From Butyrivibrio sp. Su6 (GTDB lineage Bacteria; Bacillota; Clostridia; Lachnospirales; Lachnospiraceae), in the NCBI RefSeq assembly GCF_900108105.1, contig NZ_FNUR01000011.1, positions 1 to 64,000 of the forward strand: a stretch of DNA of 64,000 nt, written 5' to 3'. A program made the position numbers and the translations under genes. Below, in pieces: positions 36,424-46,122 of the stretch. A model generated the notes under the pieces. That model had not been told where the DNA came from. It made no database searches and saw only the letters and a list, made by a program, of their open reading frames with translations. Each line of letters opens with the position of its first letter. Position 1 is the first letter of the stretch.

Positions 36424-38538
36424 TTATAGCTTCAAAACACTTACTCCATATCCGGGAAGGGTTATCATTCCTGAAGCATCTTCACCTTTGAATACATCAA
36501 GCGCTTTTCCTTTAATTATGAAGTTCTTGGCATCCTTTGAATAGTTAAGTATAAATGCGAATTGATCATCTCCATCCCCTCTTACCGCAAGCTCCAACTC
36601 TTCCGGTAGTTCAAGGTATTCTCCATATGGGTTCTTAACTCCAAGTTTGTCAAAAAAGACTTCAACTGACTCTTCGTTAAAGGCACTGCCATAGTAATAT
36701 ACTTCACCATTACCGAATTTATTAGCTGTAAGTGCGCCAAAGCCCTTATAATAGTCATCCTCATAAGTTGCCAGAACTTTGCAGTTTTGTCCACAATCCG
36801 CCTCTGATCCGGACCGGTTATCCACAGTGAGCTGATCAGCAAATACACTTGCTGTGAATAATGTATCATCCCACTTAATGTGGACATCACCTGTATCAGG
36901 TGCAATGTAGGTATACTCTGGAATGTCACAGCCTGTAAGCGGTTTGAGCTTTCCAGGAAGTTTCTCCATTGTGCACTTTCCGGTTATTTCCTTATAGCCA
37001 CTTCTGCAGCCAATTACGAGCTTTCCACCATTCTCAACATACTTTGTAAGAGCCGGCAAAAATCTGTCATCTACAATTGTCATATGTGGATAGATCAAAA
37101 GATCATATTGGGAAAGGGTTTCAAATAGCAGCTCTGTATCCACTTGTCCACTGGCATCATCTCTTCTGAGATAGCCACTAAGATACACGAAATCAATTGG
37201 TGTATGGGTTTTCTGAGAGGCATTTACGATTGCCTTCTGGCTTTGCTCCTCAACACTTTTATGCCATACATCATACTCAGCATCCCAGACATTATCGCAG
37301 TCCTTAAGAACAGCAACTTTTGCAGCATACCTGCATCCTGCAACAGCTGATAATTTCTGCACTTTAGTATTAATATCAGAAATCTCTTTTAACCTTCTGT
37401 TGTCTCTTCCGGAATAATCAAGGATTCCGTGCCAGTACATCTCCGTTCCGAAAGTCGCAGTTCTCCACCTGAAATAGCTGATAAAATCTGCGCCATGAGC
37501 AATTGACTGCATTGTCCACAAAGTGACCTGGCCAGGTCTTGGAGTAGGCGCTCCCATCCCGGAATTCCAGCCGTTGGCGCCGGATTGCTGCTCCATAATG
37601 CCAAATATAGGTGATATTGACCTTGTCTCTGTAAGATGCCTGCTCCACTTTCTGTCTCTAAGCGCGTCTTCTGAAGGATCATATCCATCAAGAGTATAAG
37701 CAAAGTTTGGATATGAATCATAGGTTATAAAATCGAGACTCTCGTCTCTCATCCTCTGATAATCCACATGTCCAAATATGCCGTTAGTTGTAATGAAGTC
37801 ATCTTCTTTTTTGTATTTGCGAATTATATCAGCCTGTATCTTAGCCCAGCTGCAGGCACTATCAGATACAAATCTGTAGTAATCCAAGGTCTGATGAGGG
37901 TTCACAACTCCCTGAATAGTAGTTCTCGGAATGTGAACCTCGTTCCAGTCAGTATAAGTCTGGTTCCAGAAAACTGCTCCCCATGCATCATTTAATGCAT
38001 CAAGGCTCTTATACTTATTCTGCAAAAATCTGTTAAAAGCTTTATCATCACTTTCTGAGTAAAACTCAGCTATTTCACAGTTTATCTCATTATCGATCTG
38101 CCAGCCTATTACGCTTTTTCTTTTACCATAGTGTTCTGCAAATTTCTCAACAATTCTTGATGACAGTTTGCGATAATTCTCAGAATTGTAATTATAATGA
38201 CGACGCATTCCATGCCTGAAAAGAACTCCATCTTTCCTTGCATTTAATACATCAGGATATTTCTCAGATAGCCACGCCGGAGGCGTAGCTGTAGGTGTTC
38301 CCATGATCACCTGCATCCCAATTTCATCCGTCAGATCAAGGAACTCATCAAAAAAATCAAAGTTAAAATTGCCTTCAGTAAGTTCTACTTTACTCCAGGC
38401 AAACTCTGCTATTCTGACTGTCTTTATACCCACAGACAGCATCCTTTCAAGGTCATCTCGCCACAAGGACTTATCCCAGTGTTCAGGATAATAACAGGTT
38501 CCGAGCGTTATACTTTCCCCATTCAGTATCTTTCTCAT
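36424..38538 (-). CDS. Beta-galactosidase, GH42
   Basis: A 704-residue GH42 enzyme hydrolysing beta-galactosides, perhaps galacto-oligosaccharides from plant cell walls. The (beta/alpha)8 barrel starts LGTCYYPEHWD; the acid/base is E151 in WQIDNEIN and the nucleophile E316 in GIMEQQSG. The trimerisation domain and small C-terminal domain are present. No signal peptide, so it acts on imported sugar. AAGGGG precedes the ATG; MATE lies 47 bases upstream. Confidence 0.93.
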   Translation of the reverse strand: MRKILNGESITLGTCYYPEHWDKSLWRDDLERMLSVGIKTVRIAEFAWSKVELTEGNFNFDFFDEFLDLTDEIGMQVIMGTPTATPPAWLSEKYPDVLNARKDGVLFRHGMRRHYNYNSENYRKLSSRIVEKFAEHYGKRKSVIGWQIDNEINCEIAEFYSESDDKAFNRFLQNKYKSLDALNDAWGAVFWNQTYTDWNEVHIPRTTIQGVVNPHQTLDYYRFVSDSACSWAKIQADIIRKYKKEDDFITTNGIFGHVDYQRMRDESLDFITYDSYPNFAYTLDGYDPSEDALRDRKWSRHLTETRSISPIFGIMEQQSGANGWNSGMGAPTPRPGQVTLWTMQSIAHGADFISYFRWRTATFGTEMYWHGILDYSGRDNRRLKEISDINTKVQKLSAVAGCRYAAKVAVLKDCDNVWDAEYDVWHKSVEEQSQKAIVNASQKTHTPIDFVYLSGYLRRDDASGQVDTELLFETLSQYDLLIYPHMTIVDDRFLPALTKYVENGGKLVIGCRSGYKEITGKCTMEKLPGKLKPLTGCDIPEYTYIAPDTGDVHIKWDDTLFTASVFADQLTVDNRSGSEADCGQNCKVLATYEDDYYKGFGALTANKFGNGEVYYYGSAFNEESVEVFFDKLGVKNPYGEYLELPEELELAVRGDGDDQFAFILNYSKDAKNFIIKGKALDVFKGEDASGMITLPGYGVSVLKL

Positions 38539-38585
38539 TATGTCGTTTTCCCCTTTTTCCCATTTATATATGAATTACCTTTTCC

Positions 38586-39932
38586 TTAAGCAAACACCTT
38601 AGTGCGCCATCTTCCCTTCATATATCTGATAACGCAGCCAAGTCCTGTGATTGCCCAGGTAAGACCGTTAGTGTACCAGCATCCCCAAAGTCCCACGCCG
38701 GGAATAGCCATAAGTATAGTTGCAAAACCGATTCTTCCAACGACTTCTATAAGACCATTTATCAGCGCAAATGCTGCATCACCAACGCCATTAAGCATTC
38801 CTCTGAACACATAGATAAGACCAAGTGTAAAGTAGAATAAACTTGTTATTCTAAGACCTCTTGCCCCGATCCTTATGGCCTCTGCGTTTGGCGTAAAGAA
38901 TCTGATTATGTTCTCACCAAATGCAAACATAACAAAGATCATAAGAGCGCTAAATGCTGCAACAAGGAAAACGCTCTTGATACATCCACTCTTTACTCGG
39001 TCAAGCTTTTTAGCTCCTGCATTCTGGCCGGCAAAAGTTGAAACTGCTGTTCCAAGAGAGCCAAATGGCTGCTGAACAAGCTGTTCAATACGTCCTGTAG
39101 CAGTATAAGCTGCCATTACGTTACTTCCGAAGCTGTTAACAACTCTCTGAAGAGCCACACATGAAAAAGCAATAAGCGCATTCTGGAGCGCCAGCGGAAT
39201 ACCAAGTCTTATGGCTTTATCAATGATATCTGTGTTGACTATTTTATGTTTAGGCTCAAGCTGCAGATATGGATTCTTTTTTACTCCAACTGCTATAGAG
39301 CCGATCATTGCGATTGTCTGGGAAAAAACTGTTGCTATAGCCGCACCTGCAACTCCCATGTGAAGGCCAACTACGGTCACAAGGTCAAGAACAATATTTA
39401 CGATACATGCTACAACCAGGAAAATAAGCGGAGTCTTACTATCTCCAAGAGCTCTCAGGATTGATGAGATCATGTTGTAAGCCGCAACAAGAAATGTTGC
39501 TCCGCAAACTATTCTCATATAAAGTAGCGCGTCGCCCATACACTCATCGGGAGTGTCCATAAGGGTTAAAATAGGTCTCGCAAACACTACGCTTACAACA
39601 CTCATAAGAATCCCCGCTGCAAGTGTGATATAAATAGAGTTTCCTACAATCTTTTTTACATAATCGTCTTTTCCGGCGCCAAAGTTCTGGGAGATCATGA
39701 TGCCTACACCGGCGCCCATACCCATGCAAAGTGAAAAGAACAAGAAGTTCACACTTCCAACCGCTCCAATAGAAGCAAGGCCATATTCGCCACCGAACTG
39801 ACCTACTATTATAGTATCTGCAAGATTGTAAAACTGCTGGAACAGATTACCTAAAAGCATAGGAATAGTAAACTTAATAAGAAGCGCTATTTCATTGCCT
39901 TTTGTCATATCGGTAACATATCGTTTTTCCAT
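38586..39932 (-). CDS. MATE-family efflux transporter
   Basis: A 448-residue antiporter with 12 predicted membrane helices in two homologous halves. FTIPMLLGNLFQQFYNLADTIIVG is the typical first-helix sequence. It exports drugs or metabolites against Na+ or H+; the substrate is unknown. GGAG precedes the start, 37 bases after the RsmH gene. Confidence 0.9.
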   Translation of the reverse strand: MEKRYVTDMTKGNEIALLIKFTIPMLLGNLFQQFYNLADTIIVGQFGGEYGLASIGAVGSVNFLFFSLCMGMGAGVGIMISQNFGAGKDDYVKKIVGNSIYITLAAGILMSVVSVVFARPILTLMDTPDECMGDALLYMRIVCGATFLVAAYNMISSILRALGDSKTPLIFLVVACIVNIVLDLVTVVGLHMGVAGAAIATVFSQTIAMIGSIAVGVKKNPYLQLEPKHKIVNTDIIDKAIRLGIPLALQNALIAFSCVALQRVVNSFGSNVMAAYTATGRIEQLVQQPFGSLGTAVSTFAGQNAGAKKLDRVKSGCIKSVFLVAAFSALMIFVMFAFGENIIRFFTPNAEAIRIGARGLRITSLFYFTLGLIYVFRGMLNGVGDAAFALINGLIEVVGRIGFATILMAIPGVGLWGCWYTNGLTWAITGLGCVIRYMKGRWRTKVFA

Positions 39933-39969
39933 AAAAACTCCTCAATACACCTCAATACAAATTTGATTG

Positions 39970-41013
39970 TTACGCCTTAATTGCCCATCTCATCTTGGTA
40001 GACTTACTGCGAGGATTCAGCCTGCACTCTTCAGCAGAAGGCCTTGTCACATCCTCTGATATATCGCTGTAAACTCCATTCTTTTTCAGTTCTTTAAAGG
40101 ACTTTTTTACAAGTCTGTCTTCACCTGAGTGGAAAGTCAAAATCGCAACTCTTCCACCTGGATTCAGTATTCCGGGGAGCTTTTCCAAAAATGAATAAAG
40201 AACTTCAAATTCACTGTTTACATCTATTCGAAGCGCCTGAAAAACTCTGGCACAGCTCTTTTTAATAGCCAGCTCTTTCTCTTCTTTTGGAACTTTCCAA
40301 AGGGCACCCTCAGTTGCTTCTCTGAGGGCAGTTGTGGTGTCCATTGGATTCCCCTTTTTCATCAGGTTAAAAACTTTGTCGGCAATTTCTTCAGCATAGG
40401 GCTCATCTGAGTTCTCAATGAGCATTCCGACAAACTCATCCCTTGTAATGTTATGGAGCCTTTCTGCTGCCGATTCTCCATGCTCAGGGTCAAGCCTTAG
40501 ATCAAGAGGTCCGTCAACCTTATAGGAAAAGCCTCTCTTGGGATCATCGATCTGCATTGAAGAAACTCCAAGGTCTGCCAGAACAAAGTCAAACTTACCG
40601 GCTTCCTCTGCCACTTTATCTATGTTGGCAAAGTTAATGAGTCTGAATTTAAAATTGTCTTCTCCAAAGCCGGCGCTTCTTAGCCTTTCCACAGTCTTTT
40701 GTGACTCTATGGGATCGACGTCAAGTCCGTAGACACAGCCGTTTCCTTTAAGCTGCTCCAGCATTTTCCTGGTATGTCCGCCATATCCAAGTGTGCAGTC
40801 AAGCCCCTTTTCACCTGGCTGTATCTTAAGCACATCAAGAATTTCTTTTACCATGATAGAAATATGCATACCTGCAGGTGTAGAACCTTTTGAGATAACC
40901 TTCGCCACTGTATCTGCATACTTCTCAGGATTCTGCTCTTTATATTTTTCTTCAAACTTTCTGGGATATTTCCCGGAATAGTGCACTCTGCGCTTATGCT
41001 GTTTTTCTTCCAT
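39970..41013 (-). CDS. rsmH: RsmH-type 16S rRNA methyltransferase (paralogue outside the dcw cluster)
   Basis: A 347-residue AdoMet-dependent methyltransferase of the MraW/RsmH family that N4-methylates C1402 of 16S rRNA. The AdoMet loop is LDCTLGYGGHTRKML, and DLGVSSMQIDDPKRGFSY and ILTFHSGEDRLVK are family signatures. An extra basic 40-residue N-terminus precedes the core. The usual neighbours mraZ, ftsL and ftsI are missing, so this is probably a second copy (rsmH2 type). Whether another rsmH exists elsewhere is not visible here. Confidence 0.9.
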   Translation of the reverse strand: MEEKQHKRRVHYSGKYPRKFEEKYKEQNPEKYADTVAKVISKGSTPAGMHISIMVKEILDVLKIQPGEKGLDCTLGYGGHTRKMLEQLKGNGCVYGLDVDPIESQKTVERLRSAGFGEDNFKFRLINFANIDKVAEEAGKFDFVLADLGVSSMQIDDPKRGFSYKVDGPLDLRLDPEHGESAAERLHNITRDEFVGMLIENSDEPYAEEIADKVFNLMKKGNPMDTTTALREATEGALWKVPKEEKELAIKKSCARVFQALRIDVNSEFEVLYSFLEKLPGILNPGGRVAILTFHSGEDRLVKKSFKELKKNGVYSDISEDVTRPSAEECRLNPRSKSTKMRWAIKA

Positions 41014-41066
41014 TTATCCTCCAAAATTGGTAATGCTATGGAATAATTGTAATATTATCCAAACAT

Positions 41067-41104
41067 AAAAGGAAGTCCGGTTTTATTCAGACTTCCCTTT
41101 TTTT
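41067..41104. terminator. Terminator after the peptide operon
   Basis: GGAAGTC (41071-41077) and GACTTCC (41090-41096) form the stem. T runs are present in both directions. On the minus strand it ends the OppABCDF operon after the double-GNAT gene. Confidence 0.75.
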
Positions 41105-41124
41105 CTGTACTATATTTTTATGAT

Positions 41125-42138
41125 TTACATATTTATCTCATCAATAAATCTATATCCCTTTGGTAAATAAAAACCTGTCTCCATCTCCGCAGGCATTGGG
41201 TGAGACAGCTCCTCATCATTCCTATAATCCAGCGCAGTTTTATTCCTGAGGAATCCCTCGTGGTTATAAAAGCCTACAGCTCCGGGATGAGTATGTAAAA
41301 ATGGATTAAGGCCATCCCTTTGGATATCCTCCCCAAGATTCTTAACTATCTCCCATCCGATTCCAAGTCCCTGATAGTCAGGGTCCACGGCAACATTCTG
41401 TATATAGGCTTCCTCAACGCCATCGGTTATAGCTCTTGCCACCCCGATCAATTTTTTCCCGTCATAGGCAAATGATACATAGTCGCTTAGGTCAAAAAGA
41501 TATTTTGTTTTATCCACTTTTTCTTTAGTGATCTCAACTGTCTCATTTCTCTTTTTTCCGAAGGCACCTGACAATACCTCAGTAGCTCTTTCATAGTCTA
41601 TTCCCGATCTATCTGAAGTATAGACCAGATCAAGGTCTTTCTTTTTGCTTTCTTTATCAGGCTTTGTATGGGACTTTTTTTCGACATATTCATTTTCAAA
41701 TTTGAAGCCAAGAGGTAAAAAATATCCATCCGGGTATTCATTCTCCTTCCCCTCAAAGCCAACATAGGTATAGGCTGTCTTGGTCCTTTGAAAGCCATTT
41801 TCTTCATAAAAAGCAATACTTCCAATCCTTGCATTTACAAATATATGCTGACCTTTAAGCTGAGTAACAAGCCGCTTTATAAGTTCTTTCGCTACTTCAT
41901 CTGAATAACCATTTTTCACAGCGTGGTTGTAGATTACTGCCCAGTCGCCGTCGGATATTGCTCTTACTGCTCCTACAAGCTTATCTTCATCATAGGCAAA
42001 AACAAATTTCTGGCTTTTTTCAAAGGCCTTTTTTGTATGTTCAACATCCCTATTATTTTCTTTATTCACTTCTGAAAGTAGTTGATTTAGTTCATCAAAA
42101 TCAACACTTTCCAGTTTTTCAACATATTTTAGTGACAT
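41125..42138 (-). CDS. Tandem double GNAT-domain protein
   Basis: A 337-residue protein made of two GNAT folds. The C-terminal copy (about 175-337) has a good acetyl-CoA motif (DPDYQGLGIGWEIVKNL) and GFYNHEGFLRNKTAL. The N-terminal copy (1-150) has AFYEENGFQRTKTAY at the matching place but no clear motif A, so it may be catalytically dead or a substrate-binding domain. ATG 42138 follows GGGGGA; an upstream TTG is less likely. It closes the Opp operon, suggesting acetylation of imported peptides or amino acids, which is inference only. Confidence 0.8.
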   Translation of the reverse strand: MSLKYVEKLESVDFDELNQLLSEVNKENNRDVEHTKKAFEKSQKFVFAYDEDKLVGAVRAISDGDWAVIYNHAVKNGYSDEVAKELIKRLVTQLKGQHIFVNARIGSIAFYEENGFQRTKTAYTYVGFEGKENEYPDGYFLPLGFKFENEYVEKKSHTKPDKESKKKDLDLVYTSDRSGIDYERATEVLSGAFGKKRNETVEITKEKVDKTKYLFDLSDYVSFAYDGKKLIGVARAITDGVEEAYIQNVAVDPDYQGLGIGWEIVKNLGEDIQRDGLNPFLHTHPGAVGFYNHEGFLRNKTALDYRNDEELSHPMPAEMETGFYLPKGYRFIDEINM

Positions 42139-42165
42139 TTTGTCCCCCAAAAGCTTTTATTATTC

Positions 42166-43158
42166 TTAGAAGTTTCCTTCATCCATCGAATTGATCAAAG
42201 ATTGTGCATTAAAGCAGGCCACATAATGACCTCCGCCAAAATCATGGAGAGGCGGTACGCCTTCTTTTTTGTCGGATGTAGCATACGGGCAACGGCTTGC
42301 AAATTTACATCCTGTAGGAATGTCCACAGGGCTTGGAATATCTCCTTCAAGAAGTGATCTTTTCCTTGAGTTTTCCACTAGAGGGTCCGCCACCGGAATT
42401 GCTGAAAGTAATCCCTTTGTATATGGATGAATTGGATTCAGATACAGCTCCTCGGCATTGGCAACTTCTACCAGCGACCCAAGATACATAACGCCTACTC
42501 TGTCAGATATGTACCTTACAACTGAAAGGTCATGTGCTATGAACAAAAGAGTAAGTCCAAGTTTATCCTGCAGTTCCCTTAAAAGATTTATGATCTGAGC
42601 CTGAATGGAAACATCCAGTGCTGATACCGGTTCATCACAAACAATAAATTCAGGATTCACCGCCAGAGCTCTTGCTATGCCAACACGCTGTCTCTGTCCT
42701 CCGGAAAACTCATAGGGAAACCTTTGGGCATGCTCTTTGCTCAGACCAACAAGTTCAAGCAGCTCACACATCCTGTCAGTACGATCCTTGTCACTACCAA
42801 TTTTGTGGATCTTCATCCCCTCTTTGATAATGTCCCCAATTGTCATTCTAGGGTTCAATGATGCGTATGGATCCTGAAAGATCATCTGAACTTTTGATGC
42901 ATACTCTTTGGCTTCCCTTCTTCCAAGCTTTGCTATGTCCTTTCCGTCATAACGGATGCTTCCGCTTGTCGGCTCATATATCCTGACAAGAGTTCTTCCT
43001 AAAGTGCTCTTTCCGCAGCCGGACTCTCCAACAAGTCCAAATGTCTCACCTCTTTTTATCTGAAGAGAAATGCCATCTACCGCACGAAGTTTCTTTTTAT
43101 TTTCAACATCAAAATATTTACTTAAATTTTCTATTTCAAAAAGTACATCATCTGACAT
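42166..43158 (-). CDS. oppF: Oligopeptide ABC transporter, ATP-binding protein OppF
   Basis: A 330-residue ATPase of the peptide/nickel family. Walker A is GESGCGKS, the signature SGGQRQR and Walker B FIVCDEP follow, and the C-terminal extension has CKFASRCPYA of the peptide-transporter type. It begins at 43158 after AAGGGAAG, overlapping the end of oppD by 11 bases; a longer frame to 43227 would cover more of oppD. Confidence 0.9.
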   Translation of the reverse strand: MSDDVLFEIENLSKYFDVENKKKLRAVDGISLQIKRGETFGLVGESGCGKSTLGRTLVRIYEPTSGSIRYDGKDIAKLGRREAKEYASKVQMIFQDPYASLNPRMTIGDIIKEGMKIHKIGSDKDRTDRMCELLELVGLSKEHAQRFPYEFSGGQRQRVGIARALAVNPEFIVCDEPVSALDVSIQAQIINLLRELQDKLGLTLLFIAHDLSVVRYISDRVGVMYLGSLVEVANAEELYLNPIHPYTKGLLSAIPVADPLVENSRKRSLLEGDIPSPVDIPTGCKFASRCPYATSDKKEGVPPLHDFGGGHYVACFNAQSLINSMDEGNF

Positions 43159-44197
43159 AGGTTTCTTCCCTTTTCTTTGCACCTTTGAATGCAAGTGAGA
43201 TTCGTGGATACGGACATTCAGGATCAAGCAAATGACACCGGCATAAATGTGTTTCGGATAATTTTGTTTCCTCCGGCATCTGCTGATGGCAGATTTTCAT
43301 TGCATATTTGCAGCGATCAGCGAATGGGCATCCAACAGGTGGATTTACAAGATCAGGTGGTGTCCCTTCTATAGACTCAAGCTTTTTGTCTTTTCTCTGT
43401 TTCTCATTTGGAACTGAATCCAGAAGCCCCTGCGTATATGGATGCTCTCTTCTGTAAAAAATATCTGCAGCTGTTCCTGCCTCAACTATCACTCCGCCGT
43501 ACATTACAACAACTGTCTTTGCCAGATTTGCCACAACGCCCATGTCGTGAGTGATCACTATTATTGACGTGCCCTTTTCTTTTTGCATTTCCTTCATAAG
43601 TTCAAGAATCTGCAACTGTACTGTGACATCCAGGGCTGTTGTAGGTTCATCCGCAATAAGAATCCTGGGTGCACATGCCATTGCCATTGCAATCATAACC
43701 CTCTGTCGCTGTCCACCTGACAGTTCATGAGGATACTGATCTACTCTCTGATCAGCATTGGGGATACGGACCATTTTTAAAAGTTCTATAGCCCTTTCCC
43801 TGGCTTCTTTGTGGCCAATCTTTTTATTATCTTTTCCCTTTTCATGTCTCTTTAAGATCTCTATTATCTGGTTTCCGACTGTCATGGTAGGGTTAAGGCT
43901 TGTCATGGGATCCTGAAAGATCATACTGATCTCTTTTCCCCTGATTTCCTGCATCCTCTTCTCATCAAACTCAAGGATGTCCTGCCCATCAAGTTCAATA
44001 TGTCCGCCCTTGTACTCTGTGATATCAGGATCATGAAGCTTTAAAATGCTCTGTGCCGTAACTGATTTCCCAGATCCCGATTCGCCTACGATAGCAAGTG
44101 TGCCACCTTCTTCCAATGAAAGATTAACTCCTCTGACAGCCTGCACTTCGCCGGAATATGTATGAAATGACACCTTCAGGTCTTTTATCGCTAACAT
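43148..44197 (-). CDS. oppD: Oligopeptide ABC transporter, ATP-binding protein OppD
   Basis: A 349-residue ATPase pairing with OppF. Walker A is GESGSGKS, the signature is SGGQRQR, and Walker B is ILIADEP. The C-terminal region CPFADRCKYAMKIC is the cysteine cluster of peptide-transporter ATPases, probably binding an Fe-S cluster. GGGGGAG precedes the ATG. Confidence 0.92.
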   Translation of the reverse strand: MLAIKDLKVSFHTYSGEVQAVRGVNLSLEEGGTLAIVGESGSGKSVTAQSILKLHDPDITEYKGGHIELDGQDILEFDEKRMQEIRGKEISMIFQDPMTSLNPTMTVGNQIIEILKRHEKGKDNKKIGHKEARERAIELLKMVRIPNADQRVDQYPHELSGGQRQRVMIAMAMACAPRILIADEPTTALDVTVQLQILELMKEMQKEKGTSIIVITHDMGVVANLAKTVVVMYGGVIVEAGTAADIFYRREHPYTQGLLDSVPNEKQRKDKKLESIEGTPPDLVNPPVGCPFADRCKYAMKICHQQMPEETKLSETHLCRCHLLDPECPYPRISLAFKGAKKREETYVR

Positions 44198-44208
44198 CCT
44201 GTCTCCCC

Positions 44209-45117
44209 CTATCTGCGCATCTTAGGATCTAAAGCATCCCTAAGGCCATCACCAAGCAGATTAAAAGCAAGCATCGCAAGTGCAAACAATACTGCAGGTG
44301 CAAAGAATAACCACAGCGATGCCGGAAACTGACTTGATCCTGCCTGAAGCATATTGCCCCAGCTTGCTTCCGGTACCGATATTCCAAGTCCCAGATAGCT
44401 AAGACCTGCCTCCGCTCCTATTGCCCCCGGAATGCTCATGGTGTAATTAACAATGATCGGTCCTATTGCATTAGGTAAAAGATGTGTCAAAAGAATCTCT
44501 TTTTTCCCTGCACCAAGGACTTTTGCTGCAAGAGCATATTCATTTTCCCTAAGAGACAAGATCTGCCCTCGTACAAGTCTTGCAAGACCGATCCATCCGG
44601 TTATTGTCAGAGAAAGAATAAGTGTCGGAATCCCTTTTTTCAATACAGTGAGCATCAGTATCATCACAAGCATCTGTGGAATACTCATAAGAATATCTAT
44701 AATCCTCATCATGATATTATCTGCCTTACCACCAAGAAATCCTGCGATTCCACCATATAACATACCCACCACAAGATTTATGGTCTCAGCTATGAATCCG
44801 ATCATTAGAGAAGTTCTGGTCCCACGTATCAGCCTTGTAAAAACATCTCTCCCAAGTTCGTCCGTCCCGAGGATATGCTCTTTGGATGGTGGTGTCAGGG
44901 TGTGAAGCAGATCAGTCTTTTCATAATCCGGAAAAGCAATTGGGCCTGCGATTGCCACCACTATCAGGAACAAAATAAAAACCAAAGAGACCATTGCCAC
45001 CTTATTCTGTAAGAGAGTCCTGACAACTCCCTGTGAATACGAAATAGATTTTCTATATATTTTCTGGCTTGCCTCAAGATCTCTTGGGACAGGTGTAAAA
45101 TCTTTTACCATTTCCAT
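44209..45117 (-). CDS. oppC: Oligopeptide ABC transporter, permease OppC
   Basis: A 302-residue inner-membrane permease of the BPD-transporter family, with the OppC-type N-terminal extension and the coupling sequence EAGLSYLGLGI near the end. The HILGTDELGRDVFTRLI signature is typical of OppC/DppC. AAAGGAAAAAG precedes the ATG. Confidence 0.92.
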   Translation of the reverse strand: MEMVKDFTPVPRDLEASQKIYRKSISYSQGVVRTLLQNKVAMVSLVFILFLIVVAIAGPIAFPDYEKTDLLHTLTPPSKEHILGTDELGRDVFTRLIRGTRTSLMIGFIAETINLVVGMLYGGIAGFLGGKADNIMMRIIDILMSIPQMLVMILMLTVLKKGIPTLILSLTITGWIGLARLVRGQILSLRENEYALAAKVLGAGKKEILLTHLLPNAIGPIIVNYTMSIPGAIGAEAGLSYLGLGISVPEASWGNMLQAGSSQFPASLWLFFAPAVLFALAMLAFNLLGDGLRDALDPKMRR

Positions 45118-45134
45118 TTCTGCTTTTTCCTTTG

Positions 45135-46094
45135 TTATTTTGCAAGTCTTACTCTTGGATCAATTACGCTATAGAGCAGGTCCACCAGCAGCATACTAAA
45201 TACAATAAAGATTGAATAAAATACCGTAAGGCCCATCGTCATGGTATAATCTCTGGCTGTTATGCTGTTTACCAGGTATTTTCCAAGTCCGGGAATTGCG
45301 AACTGGCTCTCAATAATATATGATCCTGTCACAACTCCTCCGATCATTCTTCCAAGTACGGTTATAACCGGCATCATTGCATTTCTGACTTCATGCTTCC
45401 AGATGATCTGCTGCCTTGATATTCCCTTTGCCTTGGCCGTCCTTATGTAATCCTGATTTATCACGTCAAGCATCGATGTTCTCATAAGCCTTGCAAGAGA
45501 GGCTACGGTCCCCATTCCCAGAACAAAGCTGGGAATGATGGTATACCGGAAGCTCTGCCATCTTGCAATTGGGAAAAGCTGATAATCTGTATGAAAAGTG
45601 GCCTTTACCCAACCAGATAATCCAAGTCCAAGAATTGTCTGAAGAATAGTACCTAGAACAAAGCTGGGAATTGAAATACCTATAATCGCTGTAATAGTTG
45701 AAATATGGTCTATGGGTTTATTCCTATGTAGTGCTGCCTCAATTCCCAAAAGGATACCTGCTATTGTTCCAAAGATAAGCGCCCTTATTCCAAGGTCTGC
45801 AGATACAGGAAATGCTGTAAGGATTATTTCAGTCACGCTCCTGTATCCGTTTGACATTGACACTCCAAAATCGCCATGAAGTATGTTCCAGACATAGGTC
45901 AGATACTGTTTATAAAGAGGCTTATCCATTCCGTATTTTTCCATCAGTACCGCCAGTGTCTCAGCCGACATACTGTCATTGTTTCCGGAAAAAGGTGTAC
46001 CCGGAATGGCATGCATCAGGAAGAATGTCGCAGTCATGACAACAAATATCGTTGCAAAGGCGAGAATTATTCTTTTTATGATATATCTGCGCAT
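45135..46094 (-). CDS. oppB: Oligopeptide ABC transporter, permease OppB
   Basis: A 319-residue permease starting MRRYIIKRIILAFATIF, the usual OppB/DppB N-terminus. The coupling-loop region RTAKAKGISRQQIIWKHEVRNAM is conserved. It partners with OppC. GAGGTG precedes the ATG. Confidence 0.92.
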   Translation of the reverse strand: MRRYIIKRIILAFATIFVVMTATFFLMHAIPGTPFSGNNDSMSAETLAVLMEKYGMDKPLYKQYLTYVWNILHGDFGVSMSNGYRSVTEIILTAFPVSADLGIRALIFGTIAGILLGIEAALHRNKPIDHISTITAIIGISIPSFVLGTILQTILGLGLSGWVKATFHTDYQLFPIARWQSFRYTIIPSFVLGMGTVASLARLMRTSMLDVINQDYIRTAKAKGISRQQIIWKHEVRNAMMPVITVLGRMIGGVVTGSYIIESQFAIPGLGKYLVNSITARDYTMTMGLTVFYSIFIVFSMLLVDLLYSVIDPRVRLAK

Positions 46095-46122
46095 GTGTGA
46101 TCACCTCAAAGCTTCATGTCTA

